Part shown: positions 16,468 to 24,086 of the stretch, in pieces
Position numbering within the stretch: the first letter of the stretch is position 1
Layout of the letters: each line of letters starts with the position of its first letter
Assembly: GCA_913055855.1 (NCBI GenBank)
Contig: CAJXKW010000021.1
Coordinates: 1-33,164 of the forward strand
Source: an uncultured Limimonas sp.
GTDB taxonomy: Bacteria; Pseudomonadota; Alphaproteobacteria; Kiloniellales; Rhodovibrionaceae
Direction of reading: 5' to 3'
Length of the DNA: 33,164 bases
Notes under the pieces: generated by a model
What the model was told of the DNA's origin: nothing
What the model saw: the letters and a program-made list of their open reading frames with translations, nothing else
Database searches by the model: none
Position numbers and translations under genes: made by a program

Positions 16468-17808
16468 TCATCGCAGGCTGCGCACCAGCGCCGGGTAGGC
16501 GAGCGCCAGGCTCGCCCCGCGTGCGCCCAGGAACAGGATCAGCGCCAGCCACAAGCCATGATTCCCCAGCACCGGGGTCAGCGTCCACACGGCCAGCACA
16601 TAGAGGGCCACGCAGACGAGCATGGCGTTCCGCATGGCGCGCGTGCGCGTGGCGCCGATGAACACCCCGTCGAGCTGGAACGCCCAGATGGAAACGAAGG
16701 GCGAGGCGATCATCCAGGGAAGGAAGACTTCCGCCCGCGCGCGCACCTCGGGCAGGTCGGTGAACAGCGCCAGCAGCGCCGGCCCGGCGAGCGCGAGCCC
16801 GGCGGCGAAGATCAGCGCCAGGCCAGCCGCCCAGATGGTCGAGGTGCGCACGGCTGCGGAAAAGGCGCGCCGGTCGCGCGCACCCACGGCGCTGCCAACG
16901 AGGGTCTCCGCCGCATGGGCGAAGCCGTCCAGGCCGAAGGACAGGATGTTCTGGAACTGCATCAGAACCGCGTTGGCGGCCAGCGTGGTCTCGCCGAATT
17001 GCGCGCCCCTGGCGGTGAAATAGGCGAACGCGAAGATCAGGGTGAGGGTGCGGATGAAGATGTCCCGGTTCACCCGGAACAGTCGCACCAGCGCGTCGCG
17101 CGCCAATAGCCTCGCGCGCGACCAGCGCCCGCCCATGCCGCGCAGCAGATGCGCGCAGAGGCCCAGGCCCAGCGCCGCCGCGGCCATCTCGGCAAGCAGG
17201 CTCGCCGCCGCCACGCCCGCGATGGTGTAGCCCAGGCCCACGACGAACAGCAGGTCCAGGATGATGTTGATGCCGTTGAGCGCGACCTGGAGCACCAGGG
17301 CGTGGCGCGCGCGCTGGGTGCCCAGGAGCCAGCCCAGCACGGCGTAATTGGTCAGGGCGAAGGGCGCGCTCCAGATGCGGATGGCGAAGTAGGTGCCGGC
17401 AAACGCCTCGACCTGCGCGCTGGCGTCCATCAGGGCGAAGGCCACGCGGCCGATGGGCCACTGCAGCGCGATCAACAGCACGCCCAGCACGCCCGCGATG
17501 ACGAGCGGCCGGCCCAGGCAGGCGCGCAGCTCGTCGCGGTCGTCGGCCCCGTGCGCCTGGGCGGTGAAGCCCGTGGTCCCCATACGCAGGAAGCCGAAGC
17601 CCCAGTACAGGAAGGAGAAGATCACCGAGCCCACGGCGACCGCGCCCAGGTACGCCGCGTCGGGCAGGTGTCCCATGACGGCGGTGTCCACTGCACCCAG
17701 CAGGGGCGTGGACAGATTCGACAGGATGATGGGCCCGGCCAGGCGCCGGATCTCCCGGTGGCCGGGGACCATGGCGCGCCGGCCGTGGATGGGGGTCGGT
17801 TCGGCCAT
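16468..17808 (-). CDS. MATE family efflux transporter (DinF-like)
   Basis: The 446-residue product is an inner-membrane cation-coupled exporter with about 12 hydrophobic segments in two similar halves. IIRLAGPIILSNLSTPLLGAVDT-like sequence opens the first half, and DTAVMGHLPDAAYLGAVAVGSVIF and FLRMGTTGFTAQAHGA are typical of the DinF branch of MATE proteins. NGINIILDLLFVVGLGYTIAGVA follows in the middle. Family members export cationic drugs or organic acids; the substrate here is unknown. The ATG at 17808 fits the family length, with another possible ATG at 17772. The product starts at the divergent junction with the NIDO/VWD gene, 242 bases away. Confidence 0.9.
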   Translation of the reverse strand: MAEPTPIHGRRAMVPGHREIRRLAGPIILSNLSTPLLGAVDTAVMGHLPDAAYLGAVAVGSVIFSFLYWGFGFLRMGTTGFTAQAHGADDRDELRACLGRPLVIAGVLGVLLIALQWPIGRVAFALMDASAQVEAFAGTYFAIRIWSAPFALTNYAVLGWLLGTQRARHALVLQVALNGINIILDLLFVVGLGYTIAGVAAASLLAEMAAAALGLGLCAHLLRGMGGRWSRARLLARDALVRLFRVNRDIFIRTLTLIFAFAYFTARGAQFGETTLAANAVLMQFQNILSFGLDGFAHAAETLVGSAVGARDRRAFSAAVRTSTIWAAGLALIFAAGLALAGPALLALFTDLPEVRARAEVFLPWMIASPFVSIWAFQLDGVFIGATRTRAMRNAMLVCVALYVLAVWTLTPVLGNHGLWLALILFLGARGASLALAYPALVRSLR

Positions 17809-17904
17809 GGCGCGCGAGCCTAATGGCCGAGTCCCGCGCGGGCCAGCCGGCGTACCGGGGGCGGCGGCCGGCCAGCCGCCGGTTTACAACGGGTAAAGGT
17901 CTTT

Positions 17905-17932
17905 TTGTTATCACCTTCGAACGGGTTAGTTA
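17905..17932 (+). promoter_or_regulatory. Weak promoter candidate for the NIDO/VWD gene
   Basis: TTGTTA (17905-17910) and TAGTTA (17927-17932) are separated by 16 bases in a locally AT-rich stretch of the 242-base divergent gap. The transcript would have a 5' leader of roughly 110 bases. The match is modest. No other strong site was seen in this gap. Confidence 0.25.
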
Positions 17933-18050
17933 CGCCCTGTACGCGATCGGTCCGAAAGACGCCGTCTCGCATCGAAACCCGCGATGTGCCCGAGCCGGGT
18001 CCGGCTGATCGTCTTGCTTTGAGCAATGTCGGCAAGCTTGGAGAGTGAGG

Positions 18051-20777
18051 ATGGCCGATCTGATCAATGGCCTCGGCGGCCCGACAGGTTTCGGCGAAAA
18101 CGTCCTGGCCCGTTCGAACAACGGCCACATCGACCTGACCGGCGAGAATGTGCCCGACGGCGTCGAGGGCGGCACCTTCTTCACCGATCTGGCCCCCAGA
18201 ACCGATTATCCGCCCCTGACGGACGACGACAACGACGAAACTCTCGAAGACTCGGAGCGATTTGACGATACGGAACTCTTCGATAACGGCATCGATTTTT
18301 TCGGCGAGACCTACAACGGCATCATCATCAACACCAACGGGGGCGTGACGTTCCGGGAGCCGAGTCAGTCGAGTTTTCCCTCACCGATCCGGGCCGGGCG
18401 GGACAATCCCGGCATCTTCCCGTTCCTGAGCGACGTGGATACGCGGATCAACGCGGATACGCGCGAGGAGCTCGCCGGGCCGGACGGCCGCAAAAATGGG
18501 ACGCCGGTGGAGATGCTTCCCCAGGGCCTGGAGCCGACTGCGGGTGGCACCTCGACCGGAAGCAATCTCGTTTATTACGACCTGGACATCCCAAACGACC
18601 GGCTCGTGGTAACCTGGGACGACGTCGGGTTCTACGACCGGAGCACGGTGGACATCCGCAATCCTTCCGATGAGGAGGAAGTCCTCGAGGAGGGACAACC
18701 GGATAAGCTGAATGCCTTTCAGTTGATTCTGGAAAACCTACCGGAGAACGACGACAGCGGTAGCAGCGCGGACGACTTTGCTATCGAATTCCGCTACGAG
18801 GCGATCAACTGGGCTGAAACCGACAACGACGTCGCGGCCCGCGCCGGCTGGGCCGGGCCCCGGCGCAACGCCGATTCCTTCGTCGAATTGGAGGCGTCCG
18901 GCGATCCGGCGGCGTTGCAGAGCCTCCCGACGACAGCGGGCAACACGGGCGAACCCGGCCGATGGCGCTGGGAGATCCGCGACGGCGAGGTTCAGGGGAA
19001 TCCGCCCGAGTCCTCCGACGCCGCGCTCGCCGCCATCTCCGGCGACCCGCACCTGACCACCATCGACGGCGTCGACTACGATTTCCACGCGGCCGGCGAG
19101 TTCGTTCTGGTCCGGGACCGGGACGACCCGGATTTCGCGGTGCAGGTGCGCACGGCCCCGGTCGCGGACAACGCGACCCAGAACGTCGCCATGGCCACCC
19201 GGGTTGACGGGCACCGGGTGATGCTGGATGCCACCGCAGACCAGCCGTTGCGCGTGGACGGCCGCGTTGTGGAACTCGGCGATTCCGCGACGCGGGCCCT
19301 TGGCGACGGCGCCATCGGCCGCGACGGCGATACCTTCACGTTGGCCTATCCGGGTGCCGACGGGACGCTCAATGCCGGCGACGACCGGGTCCAGGTCACG
19401 CTGTACGACGGCCGGCTCGACATCGGGGTCCGGATTTCCGAGGCGCGCCGTGGCCGGCTGGAAGGGCTGCTCGGCGACGGCGACGGCAATCCGGCCGACG
19501 ACGTTGCAACGGCCGACGGCGAGGTGCTGCCGCGTCCCTTCGCGTTCGACGACCTGTACGGCGCGTTCCGCGCGGACTGGCGGGTGACGAGCCGGGAGCA
19601 GAGCCTGTTCGATTACGCCGAGGGCGAGGGTCCGGACAGCTTCTACCAGCCCGACGTGCCGCAGGGACCGGTCGGCCTGGACACGCTCGACCCGGATGCG
19701 CGGGCAGATGCCGAGGCGGCTGCGCAGGACGCCGGGCTGGCCCCGGGGTCGGCGGCGTATCGCGACGCCGTGCTGGACCTCGCGCTGACCGGCGACCGCT
19801 CGTTCCTGGATTCGGCGACGACCATGTCGCAGCGGAAACCGGCGGTCGAGGTGGCCACCCGCGAGCCCATTCCGGAAAGCCTGGATCCCGTCCCGTCGGC
19901 AAACGCCGAGGCGTTTCTGGAACCGGGTGGCGGTATGGCATTTTCGCAGCCCGCGCGGGTGTTCGGGACGGACAGTTCCGGCGAGCACGTCCACCTCGAC
20001 GCGGCGGCGCACGGCGTCCGCCTGGACGCCAACGTCGACCGCCTCGACATCGCACGCCCCTTTGCCGAGCTGACCTTCCGGGTGACCGAGGACGGCCTGG
20101 TGATGGCCGATGGCGCCAGTCCCGTTGCAATTCTGCCCAGCCTCAACCAGGCGCTGGAGCTGCGCTTCGCCGAGGGCCGGGCGAGCCTCGAACAGACCGG
20201 TGCGCAGCGTTTCGCGCTTTCCGGCGAGGCCGGCGGCCGTGTGACCATCGATGCGGACGGCGTTGCCGACACGCAGGCCGTCGCGGTGGGTGGCCCGGCT
20301 GCCGCGGCGCCGGATGACGGCGGCCGGGCGGGCCCTGCCGGGACGGTTTTCCTGAACCCGGATCAGGAAGTGACGGTGGCCGATCCGGTGCGGGTCATGG
20401 GTCGCAGTGACGGTTCGGAAGCGCTGATCCTGGCGCAAGACGCGAGCGGTGTGCGCGCGGATGCCAATATCGAGGACGTGGCGATCCCGGCGCGCCTGTT
20501 GGATCTCGATATCGGCGTGACTGACGACGGCCTGCGGATCGCGGACGGCGGGAGCGTGCTGCTGCACATCCCGAGCCTGAACCAGCCGACGGCGGTCGAA
20601 TTCGATGACGGCTGGGCGACGCTGGCGCAGACGGGCGCACAGACCTTTACCATCGCGGGCGGCGACGGCGGCCGTGTGCGGATCGGCGGCGAGACCGGCG
20701 ACCTCGGGGATGTCGAGCTGAGCGACACCCCCGTTTCGGCCGCGGTCGGGACGGCATCGTCCGATGACATGCTGTGA
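18051..20777 (+). CDS. Large cysteine-free NIDO + VWD-like protein with C-terminal repeats
   Basis: The 908-residue, very acidic product is probably extracellular. A short N-terminal region without a Sec signal (1-70) precedes a NIDO (nidogen-like) domain at about 80-295, seen in GETYNGIIINTNGGVTF, FPFLSDVDTR, LVVTWDDVGFY, FQLILENLP, IEFRYEAINWAETD and GWAGPRRNADSFVEL. A von Willebrand D-like domain follows (about 328-530): GDPHLTTIDGVDYDFHAAGEFVLVRD, then GLLGDGDGNPADDV and the SLFDYAEGEGPDSFY closing motif. A helical piece (550-590, VLDLALTGDRSFLDSA) precedes two similar repeats of about 115 residues (620-735 and 765-880). I see no cysteine in the whole protein, although eukaryotic VWD domains depend on disulfides. 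The acidic C-terminus ending DDML would suit type I secretion, but no transporter is nearby. The ATG at 18051 follows GGAGAG; a GTG at 18045 is also possible. Adhesion or matrix function is inferred. Confidence 0.8.
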   Translation: MADLINGLGGPTGFGENVLARSNNGHIDLTGENVPDGVEGGTFFTDLAPRTDYPPLTDDDNDETLEDSERFDDTELFDNGIDFFGETYNGIIINTNGGVTFREPSQSSFPSPIRAGRDNPGIFPFLSDVDTRINADTREELAGPDGRKNGTPVEMLPQGLEPTAGGTSTGSNLVYYDLDIPNDRLVVTWDDVGFYDRSTVDIRNPSDEEEVLEEGQPDKLNAFQLILENLPENDDSGSSADDFAIEFRYEAINWAETDNDVAARAGWAGPRRNADSFVELEASGDPAALQSLPTTAGNTGEPGRWRWEIRDGEVQGNPPESSDAALAAISGDPHLTTIDGVDYDFHAAGEFVLVRDRDDPDFAVQVRTAPVADNATQNVAMATRVDGHRVMLDATADQPLRVDGRVVELGDSATRALGDGAIGRDGDTFTLAYPGADGTLNAGDDRVQVTLYDGRLDIGVRISEARRGRLEGLLGDGDGNPADDVATADGEVLPRPFAFDDLYGAFRADWRVTSREQSLFDYAEGEGPDSFYQPDVPQGPVGLDTLDPDARADAEAAAQDAGLAPGSAAYRDAVLDLALTGDRSFLDSATTMSQRKPAVEVATREPIPESLDPVPSANAEAFLEPGGGMAFSQPARVFGTDSSGEHVHLDAAAHGVRLDANVDRLDIARPFAELTFRVTEDGLVMADGASPVAILPSLNQALELRFAEGRASLEQTGAQRFALSGEAGGRVTIDADGVADTQAVAVGGPAAAAPDDGGRAGPAGTVFLNPDQEVTVADPVRVMGRSDGSEALILAQDASGVRADANIEDVAIPARLLDLDIGVTDDGLRIADGGSVLLHIPSLNQPTAVEFDDGWATLAQTGAQTFTIAGGDGGRVRIGGETGDLGDVELSDTPVSAAVGTASSDDML
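19908..20690 (+). repeat. Two C-terminal protein repeats within the NIDO/VWD gene
   Basis: Residues 620-735 (19908-20255) and 765-880 (20343-20690) align along their length. Shared anchors are a V.DAN-type turn (GVRLDANV and GVRADANI), VTEDGL/VTDDGL, a following ADG, PSLNQ, TGAQ.F and GGRV.I. The two are joined by an Ala/Gly/Asp-rich linker. The pattern is like repeats found near the C-termini of large secreted alphaproteobacterial proteins, but I cannot name a family. Confidence 0.8.
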
Positions 20778-20800
20778 GGTCGGTCCCGCACGGGCTCAGA

Positions 20801-20835
20801 GTGCGATGCGATCCGGGTGGATCGCTGAATCGCAC
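20801..20835. repeat. Palindromic repeat, first of two
   Basis: The left arm GTGCGATGCGATCC (20801-20814) pairs with GGATCGC (20819-20825) and ATCGCAC (20829-20835), with a TGA bulge and a GGGT loop. It starts 23 bases after the stop of the NIDO/VWD gene. It shares the core ATGCGATCC with the next palindrome 47 bases on. Confidence 0.75.
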
Positions 20836-20853
20836 GCTATCCTCTGAAAATAA

Positions 20854-20895
20854 GGCAAGATGCGATCCGGTGACCCAACCTGATCGCATCTTGCC
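20854..20895. repeat. Palindromic repeat, second of two, likely bidirectional terminator
   Basis: GGCAAGATGCGATC (20854-20867) and GATCGCATCTTGCC (20882-20895) are perfect 14-base arms. The inner loop can pair GGT with ACC. It lies between the NIDO/VWD gene and the converging peptidase gene. A degenerate copy is visible at 2335-2365. With the preceding palindrome it may terminate both transcripts. Confidence 0.75.
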
Positions 20896-20923
20896 CCAGG
20901 AATGCCGTGCAGCGCGGCGGCCC

Positions 20924-22429
20924 CTATCGGCAGGTCACCATCTCGTAGTCGAGCTTGCCCATCGCTTCGCCTTCGACCACGGGAATGTCGTAAAGGAGCT
21001 TGGTGCGCGCCTCGATGCTGCCCAGTAGGTCCTCGCCCAGGGCCATGGCTTCGTGCGCCTGCGTGTGGCTGTAGCGGGTGAGGTAGGCGCGCGCCAGCGC
21101 CGGCTTGCCGTTCTCATAGAGGGTGAGGGCGGTTTCTTCGACCTGCTCGCGATCCTCGAGCATGTCTTCCTCGAACATGGTCAACGCCGCCTGGACCTCG
21201 GGCAGGAAGCGGTCCGGCGCATGGCAGGTGAAGTACATCAGCCGCTTGTACAGCCGGCCGGCGAATTGCGTCGCCTCCTGGAGCGAGGCTTCCTTGGTGA
21301 CGAAGGTGGAATCCGAGCCCTTGGTCAGGTAGCGGTGCTTGCGGAACTCGGGCGGCACGTCCGTCACGCCGATGCGCCAGGGGATGAAGGGTGCGGTCAC
21401 CGAGCCCGTGGGCGCGACCCAGAGCGTGCGCAGCTCGGGATGCGGCGTGTCCGTGTTCAGCCGGGCGGCCTGGCCGTAGCCGTTGCTGTCCTTCGACATC
21501 GCCGGGTCGCGCACGATGTCCATGAATTTGCGGAAGGTCATGCCCGGCGTGAAGCGTTCCATCTTCGCCTCGATTTCGCGCACGGTGGGCCGGCGCATGA
21601 GCGCGTCCTGCGCGCCGTAGACCGCGTGGACGTTGAACGGCTCGCCCGACTCCGGGTCGTACCAGCCCTGCTCGACGGCGAAGGAAATCAGGTTGTCCGA
21701 GCCCATGTAGTCGGGATCGTCCTGATAATCCTGCGGGATCTCCCCGATGTAGCCGGGGTAGGACATGCGCACCTCGTCCGGCCCCAGACGCTCGGCGACC
21801 CAAAGGCCCTGGCTGCCGGCGAAGTTGATCAGCACCCAGCCTTCGTTGGCGTCGGCGAACAGGTGCGAATTGCCGCCGTAGGTGGAAAAGCCGTGCTGAT
21901 CGATCATGTCGCCCACGATCTCCACGGCCTCGCGGGCGCTGTCGGCACGCTGCATGACGATGCGCGCCAGGTCGCTGTACTGCGGCCCGGTCTGGGGCGC
22001 TTCGGTCATCTCGATCAGCTCGCTGCGCGACGGCGACCAGATATCCCGGGCGGCCACACCCTTCTCGTTGAGCCCGCCGTTGGTCAGCGGCGGCGGGAAG
22101 CCCTCCCAGTTGGTGTAGGTCATGGAGATGTACTTGTAGGTCTCGGGGACCTGCGGGATCTCGGTCAGCTTGCCCGGCTTGTCCGTGCCGCCGTACATGC
22201 TCGCGTCCTCGGTGACGCCCACGGTGATCGTGGCGTCCTCGGGATGCGTCTGGTGCGGCACGATACGCAGGTAGTGGCTGGACACCTCGTCGCCGGTGCC
22301 GCCGATGTAGACGCTGCCGTCGCTGGTCAGGTTCTTGCCCACGTACAGGCCGTAGCTGGCCGACGCGAGCCCGGGCGCGAAGCCGGCGGCCACCGCGGCC
22401 GCGGCGAGCGCGAGCTTATTTTTTCGCAT
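20924..22429 (-). CDS. Secreted C69-like dipeptidase with Ser at the nucleophile position
   Basis: The 501-residue product has a Sec signal peptide (MRKNKLALAAAAVAAGFAPGLASA) with a good cleavage site after ASA at residue 24. The mature protein would begin SYGLYVGKNLTSDGSVYIGGTGDE, which matches the N-terminal end of peptidase family C69 (PepD-like N-terminal-nucleophile hydrolases). In that family the first mature residue is a catalytic Cys, but here it is Ser25. Other family blocks are PPPLTNGGLNEKGVAARDIWSPSR, ARIVMQRADSAREAVEIVGDMIDQHGF and GGNSHLFADANEGWVLINFAG. It is likely periplasmic and hydrolyses a peptide or amide bond; the substrate is unknown. GGAGG stands five bases before the ATG at 22429. 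A promoter lies at 22513-22542. Confidence 0.85.
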   Translation of the reverse strand: MRKNKLALAAAAVAAGFAPGLASASYGLYVGKNLTSDGSVYIGGTGDEVSSHYLRIVPHQTHPEDATITVGVTEDASMYGGTDKPGKLTEIPQVPETYKYISMTYTNWEGFPPPLTNGGLNEKGVAARDIWSPSRSELIEMTEAPQTGPQYSDLARIVMQRADSAREAVEIVGDMIDQHGFSTYGGNSHLFADANEGWVLINFAGSQGLWVAERLGPDEVRMSYPGYIGEIPQDYQDDPDYMGSDNLISFAVEQGWYDPESGEPFNVHAVYGAQDALMRRPTVREIEAKMERFTPGMTFRKFMDIVRDPAMSKDSNGYGQAARLNTDTPHPELRTLWVAPTGSVTAPFIPWRIGVTDVPPEFRKHRYLTKGSDSTFVTKEASLQEATQFAGRLYKRLMYFTCHAPDRFLPEVQAALTMFEEDMLEDREQVEETALTLYENGKPALARAYLTRYSHTQAHEAMALGEDLLGSIEARTKLLYDIPVVEGEAMGKLDYEMVTCR

Positions 22430-22512
22430 GGAAATCCTCCCTGGTGGGTACGAGCGGGGGCGGGTCGCCGTGACAATGCATGACGCGACGACGCCGGCCT
22501 TTTGTGTCAAAT

Positions 22513-22542
22513 ATAATATCACCGTATCCGCCGCAACGTCAA
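22513..22542 (-). promoter_or_regulatory. Sigma-70-type promoter of the C69-like peptidase gene
   Basis: On the minus strand TTGACG (22542-22537) and TATTAT (22518-22513) are 18 bases apart. The leader to the ATG at 22429 would be about 75 bases. It is one of the best housekeeping-type matches in the window and lies in an AT-richer stretch. Confidence 0.6.
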
Positions 22543-22720
22543 ATCGCGTTCCGAAACATCCTTTGTCGTTACTTGTTTCATGTCGGTTGTATCCCTTTAA
22601 GAGGCGGCGCCACACGTCAAACGTTCGCAGGTTCACGGATATTTCGACAGGTCCGGCCACGCGCTGTGTTGGCCCACCGGCGGGCCTATCGGGTCGGGCG
22701 GCGTTGGGTGGGCGGATTGT

Positions 22721-22750
22721 CTTGAACCGGCGGGCCGGCTCGCCCATTTA
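22721..22750 (+). promoter_or_regulatory. Heat-shock (RpoH-type) promoter of htpX
   Basis: CTTGAA (22721-22726) is followed after 15 bases by GCCCATTTA (22742-22750). This matches the sigma-32 consensus CTTGAA, 13-17 bases, CCCCATnTA with one mismatch in the second box. Transcription would start near 22757, about 35 bases before the htpX ATG. HtpX belongs to the heat-shock regulon in E. coli, so the gene and promoter type agree. Confidence 0.65.
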
Positions 22751-22791
22751 AACCTGCGAATTCTCGCATTCTCGCGGAGGAAATCCCGGAC

Positions 22792-23697
22792 ATGAATACC
22801 TTGCGGACCTTCACGCTTCTGGCCGGCCTGACGGCGATCTTCCTCGTCGCGGGCTGGCTCGTGGGCGGGCAGGCCGGCGTCGTGATCGCGTTCGTGCTTG
22901 CGCTGGGCATGAACCTGTTCAGCTACTGGAACGCGGACAAGATCGTCCTGCGCATGTACAACGCCAAGGAGGTGGACGAGCGCAGCGCGCCGCAGTTTTA
23001 CGGCCTCATCCGACAGCTTGCGGAGAACGCCAACCTCCCAATGCCGCGCGTTTACGTGATCGACACGGACACGCCCAATGCCTTCGCGACCGGCCGCAAC
23101 CCGGAGAATGCGGCCGTGGCAGCCACACGCGGGCTCATGGAGCGGTTGACCACGCACGAACTCGCGGGCGTGATGGCGCACGAGCTGGCGCACGTGCGCA
23201 ACCGCGACACGCTGACCATGACCATCACCGCGACCATCGCCGGTGCCATCTCCATGCTCGCCAACTTCGCCATGTTCTCGGCGATGTTCGGCGGCGCGGG
23301 TCAGGACGAGGAAGAAAGCCCAATGGGCGGCTTCGGCGCGCTGCTCGTGGCGATCCTGGCGCCGCTCGCGGCGAGCCTGGTGCAGATGGCCATCAGCCGC
23401 ACGCGCGAGTACGCCGCGGACCGCGCCGGCGCGGAGATCTGCGGGCAGCCGCTGTGGCTGGCGAGCGCGCTGGAGAAGATCGAGGCCTACGCCAAGGGCC
23501 ACGAATATGCGCGTGCGGAGCGCAACCCGGCGACGGCGCACATGTTCATCATCAACCCGTTGAGCGGGAAGAACCTGGACAGCCTGTTCTCCACCCACCC
23601 CAAGACGGGCGAGCGCATTTCGCGCCTGCGCGCCATGGCCCAGGAGGGCGGCGACGAGAACGTGCGCGCGGCCCGCACGGCAAGCCCCTGGGCGTGA
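22792..23697 (+). CDS. htpX: Membrane zinc metalloprotease HtpX
   Basis: The 301-residue product is an inner-membrane M48 protease that cleaves misfolded or damaged membrane proteins. Two hydrophobic segments open the protein (about 5-22 and 27-45). The zinc site HELAH lies at 130-134 and the third ligand is expected in the [12 protein letters not shown] segment near residue 205. Two further hydrophobic stretches (about 140-165 and 175-198) lie between the two motifs. [24 protein letters not shown] and the [13 protein letters not shown] ending are family blocks. The length is usual. GGAGG lies 11 bases before the ATG, somewhat far. The gene has its own heat-shock-type promoter and a hairpin terminator at 23738-23764. 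Confidence 0.95.
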   Translation: MNTLRTFTLLAGLTAIFLVAGWLVGGQAGVVIAFVLALGMNLFSYWNADKIVLRMYNAKEVDERSAPQFYGLIRQLAENANLPMPRVYVIDTDTPNAFATGRNPENAAVAATRGLMERLTTHELAGVMAHELAHVRNRDTLTMTITATIAGAISMLANFAMFSAMFGGAGQDEEESPMGGFGALLVAILAPLAASLVQMAISRTREYAADRAGAEICGQPLWLASALEKIEAYAKGHEYARAERNPATAHMFIINPLSGKNLDSLFSTHPKTGERISRLRAMAQEGGDENVRAARTASPWA

Positions 23698-23737
23698 GCG
23701 GGGCGATCGCGCAAGTCGCTGAAAGCGCCAAGCCGGG

Positions 23738-23764
23738 TGCGGCGGAAATCAAAATTCCGCCGCA
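23738..23764 (+). terminator. Terminator of htpX
   Basis: TGCGGCGGAA (23738-23747) and TTCCGCCGCA (23755-23764) form a perfect ten-base stem with loop ATCAAAA, 40 bases after the htpX stop. It is followed by TTTCGTCCCTTTT, a broken T-rich tail on the plus strand. Confidence 0.7.
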
Positions 23765-23789
23765 TTTCGTCCCTTTTCCCGTCACAGCC

Positions 23790-23976
23790 CCAGACCATCT
23801 CTGAGGTCACGGAGATCCCCTCTCTGTGTCCGAGGTTCGCCAGCCAACCTCCCGCCTCTTCCGGCTGGCCGGGCGTGCCGGGTGCGTTTCGGTCCGGCAC
23901 GCTCGGGTCCCTTTTCGCAACGGAAAGGGATGCCCCTGGTCCGGTCTCCCCCCACCGGGCCAGGGGCTTCTTTTGT
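23790..23976 (+). ncRNA. Candidate structured RNA ending in an intrinsic terminator
   Basis: The 389-base gap between htpX and the converging hbd gene holds no convincing protein gene but a series of stems. They are GAGGTT/AACCTC (23832-23851); an alternative GCCAGCC/GGCTGGC (23839-23869) that would compete with it; GCGTGCCGG/CCGGCACGC (23873-23902); and TCCCTTTTCG/CGGAAAGGGA with a three-base loop (23908-23930). The last is a strong stem GCCCCTGG/CCAGGGGC (23932-23967) followed by TTCTTTTGT. The T run is on the plus strand. The htpX transcript already has its own hairpin, so this looks like a separate small RNA of about 150-190 bases. It does not match 4.5S RNA, tmRNA, RNase P RNA or the single extended hairpin of 6S RNA. 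No promoter was identified. Confidence 0.45.
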
Positions 23977-24086
23977 CGTTGGGTAGGTCGACAGAACGCT
24001 CATGACGGCGCGCGCCGCACACACGACCGCCCAGCCGCCCGGCCGGACTGGCCGAAACGGCGGCGCGTGGCGGCCGCCGGCGCAGC

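Larger units (their letters stand above)
22430..22791. other. Divergent intergenic region between the peptidase gene and htpX
   Basis: This 362-base gap holds no convincing gene. It is less GC-rich than its surroundings around 22500-22600. It contains a minus-strand promoter for the peptidase (22513-22542), a heat-shock-type promoter for htpX (22721-22750) and the htpX ribosome-binding site GGAGG at 22776-22780. Nothing clear was seen between about 22545 and 22715. Confidence 0.7.

Noticed and set aside
18051..20777. Reading the large secreted protein as an RTX toxin or adhesin
   Set aside because: It is acidic and Gly/Asp-rich, but the tandem GGxGxD nonapeptides that define RTX proteins are not present.
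23790..23976. 6S RNA, 4.5S RNA or tmRNA as the identity of the structured gap
   Set aside because: The 4.5S core around GGAAGCAGCC and the tmRNA tRNA-like ends are missing, and the separate stems do not form the single long hairpin with a central bubble of 6S RNA.
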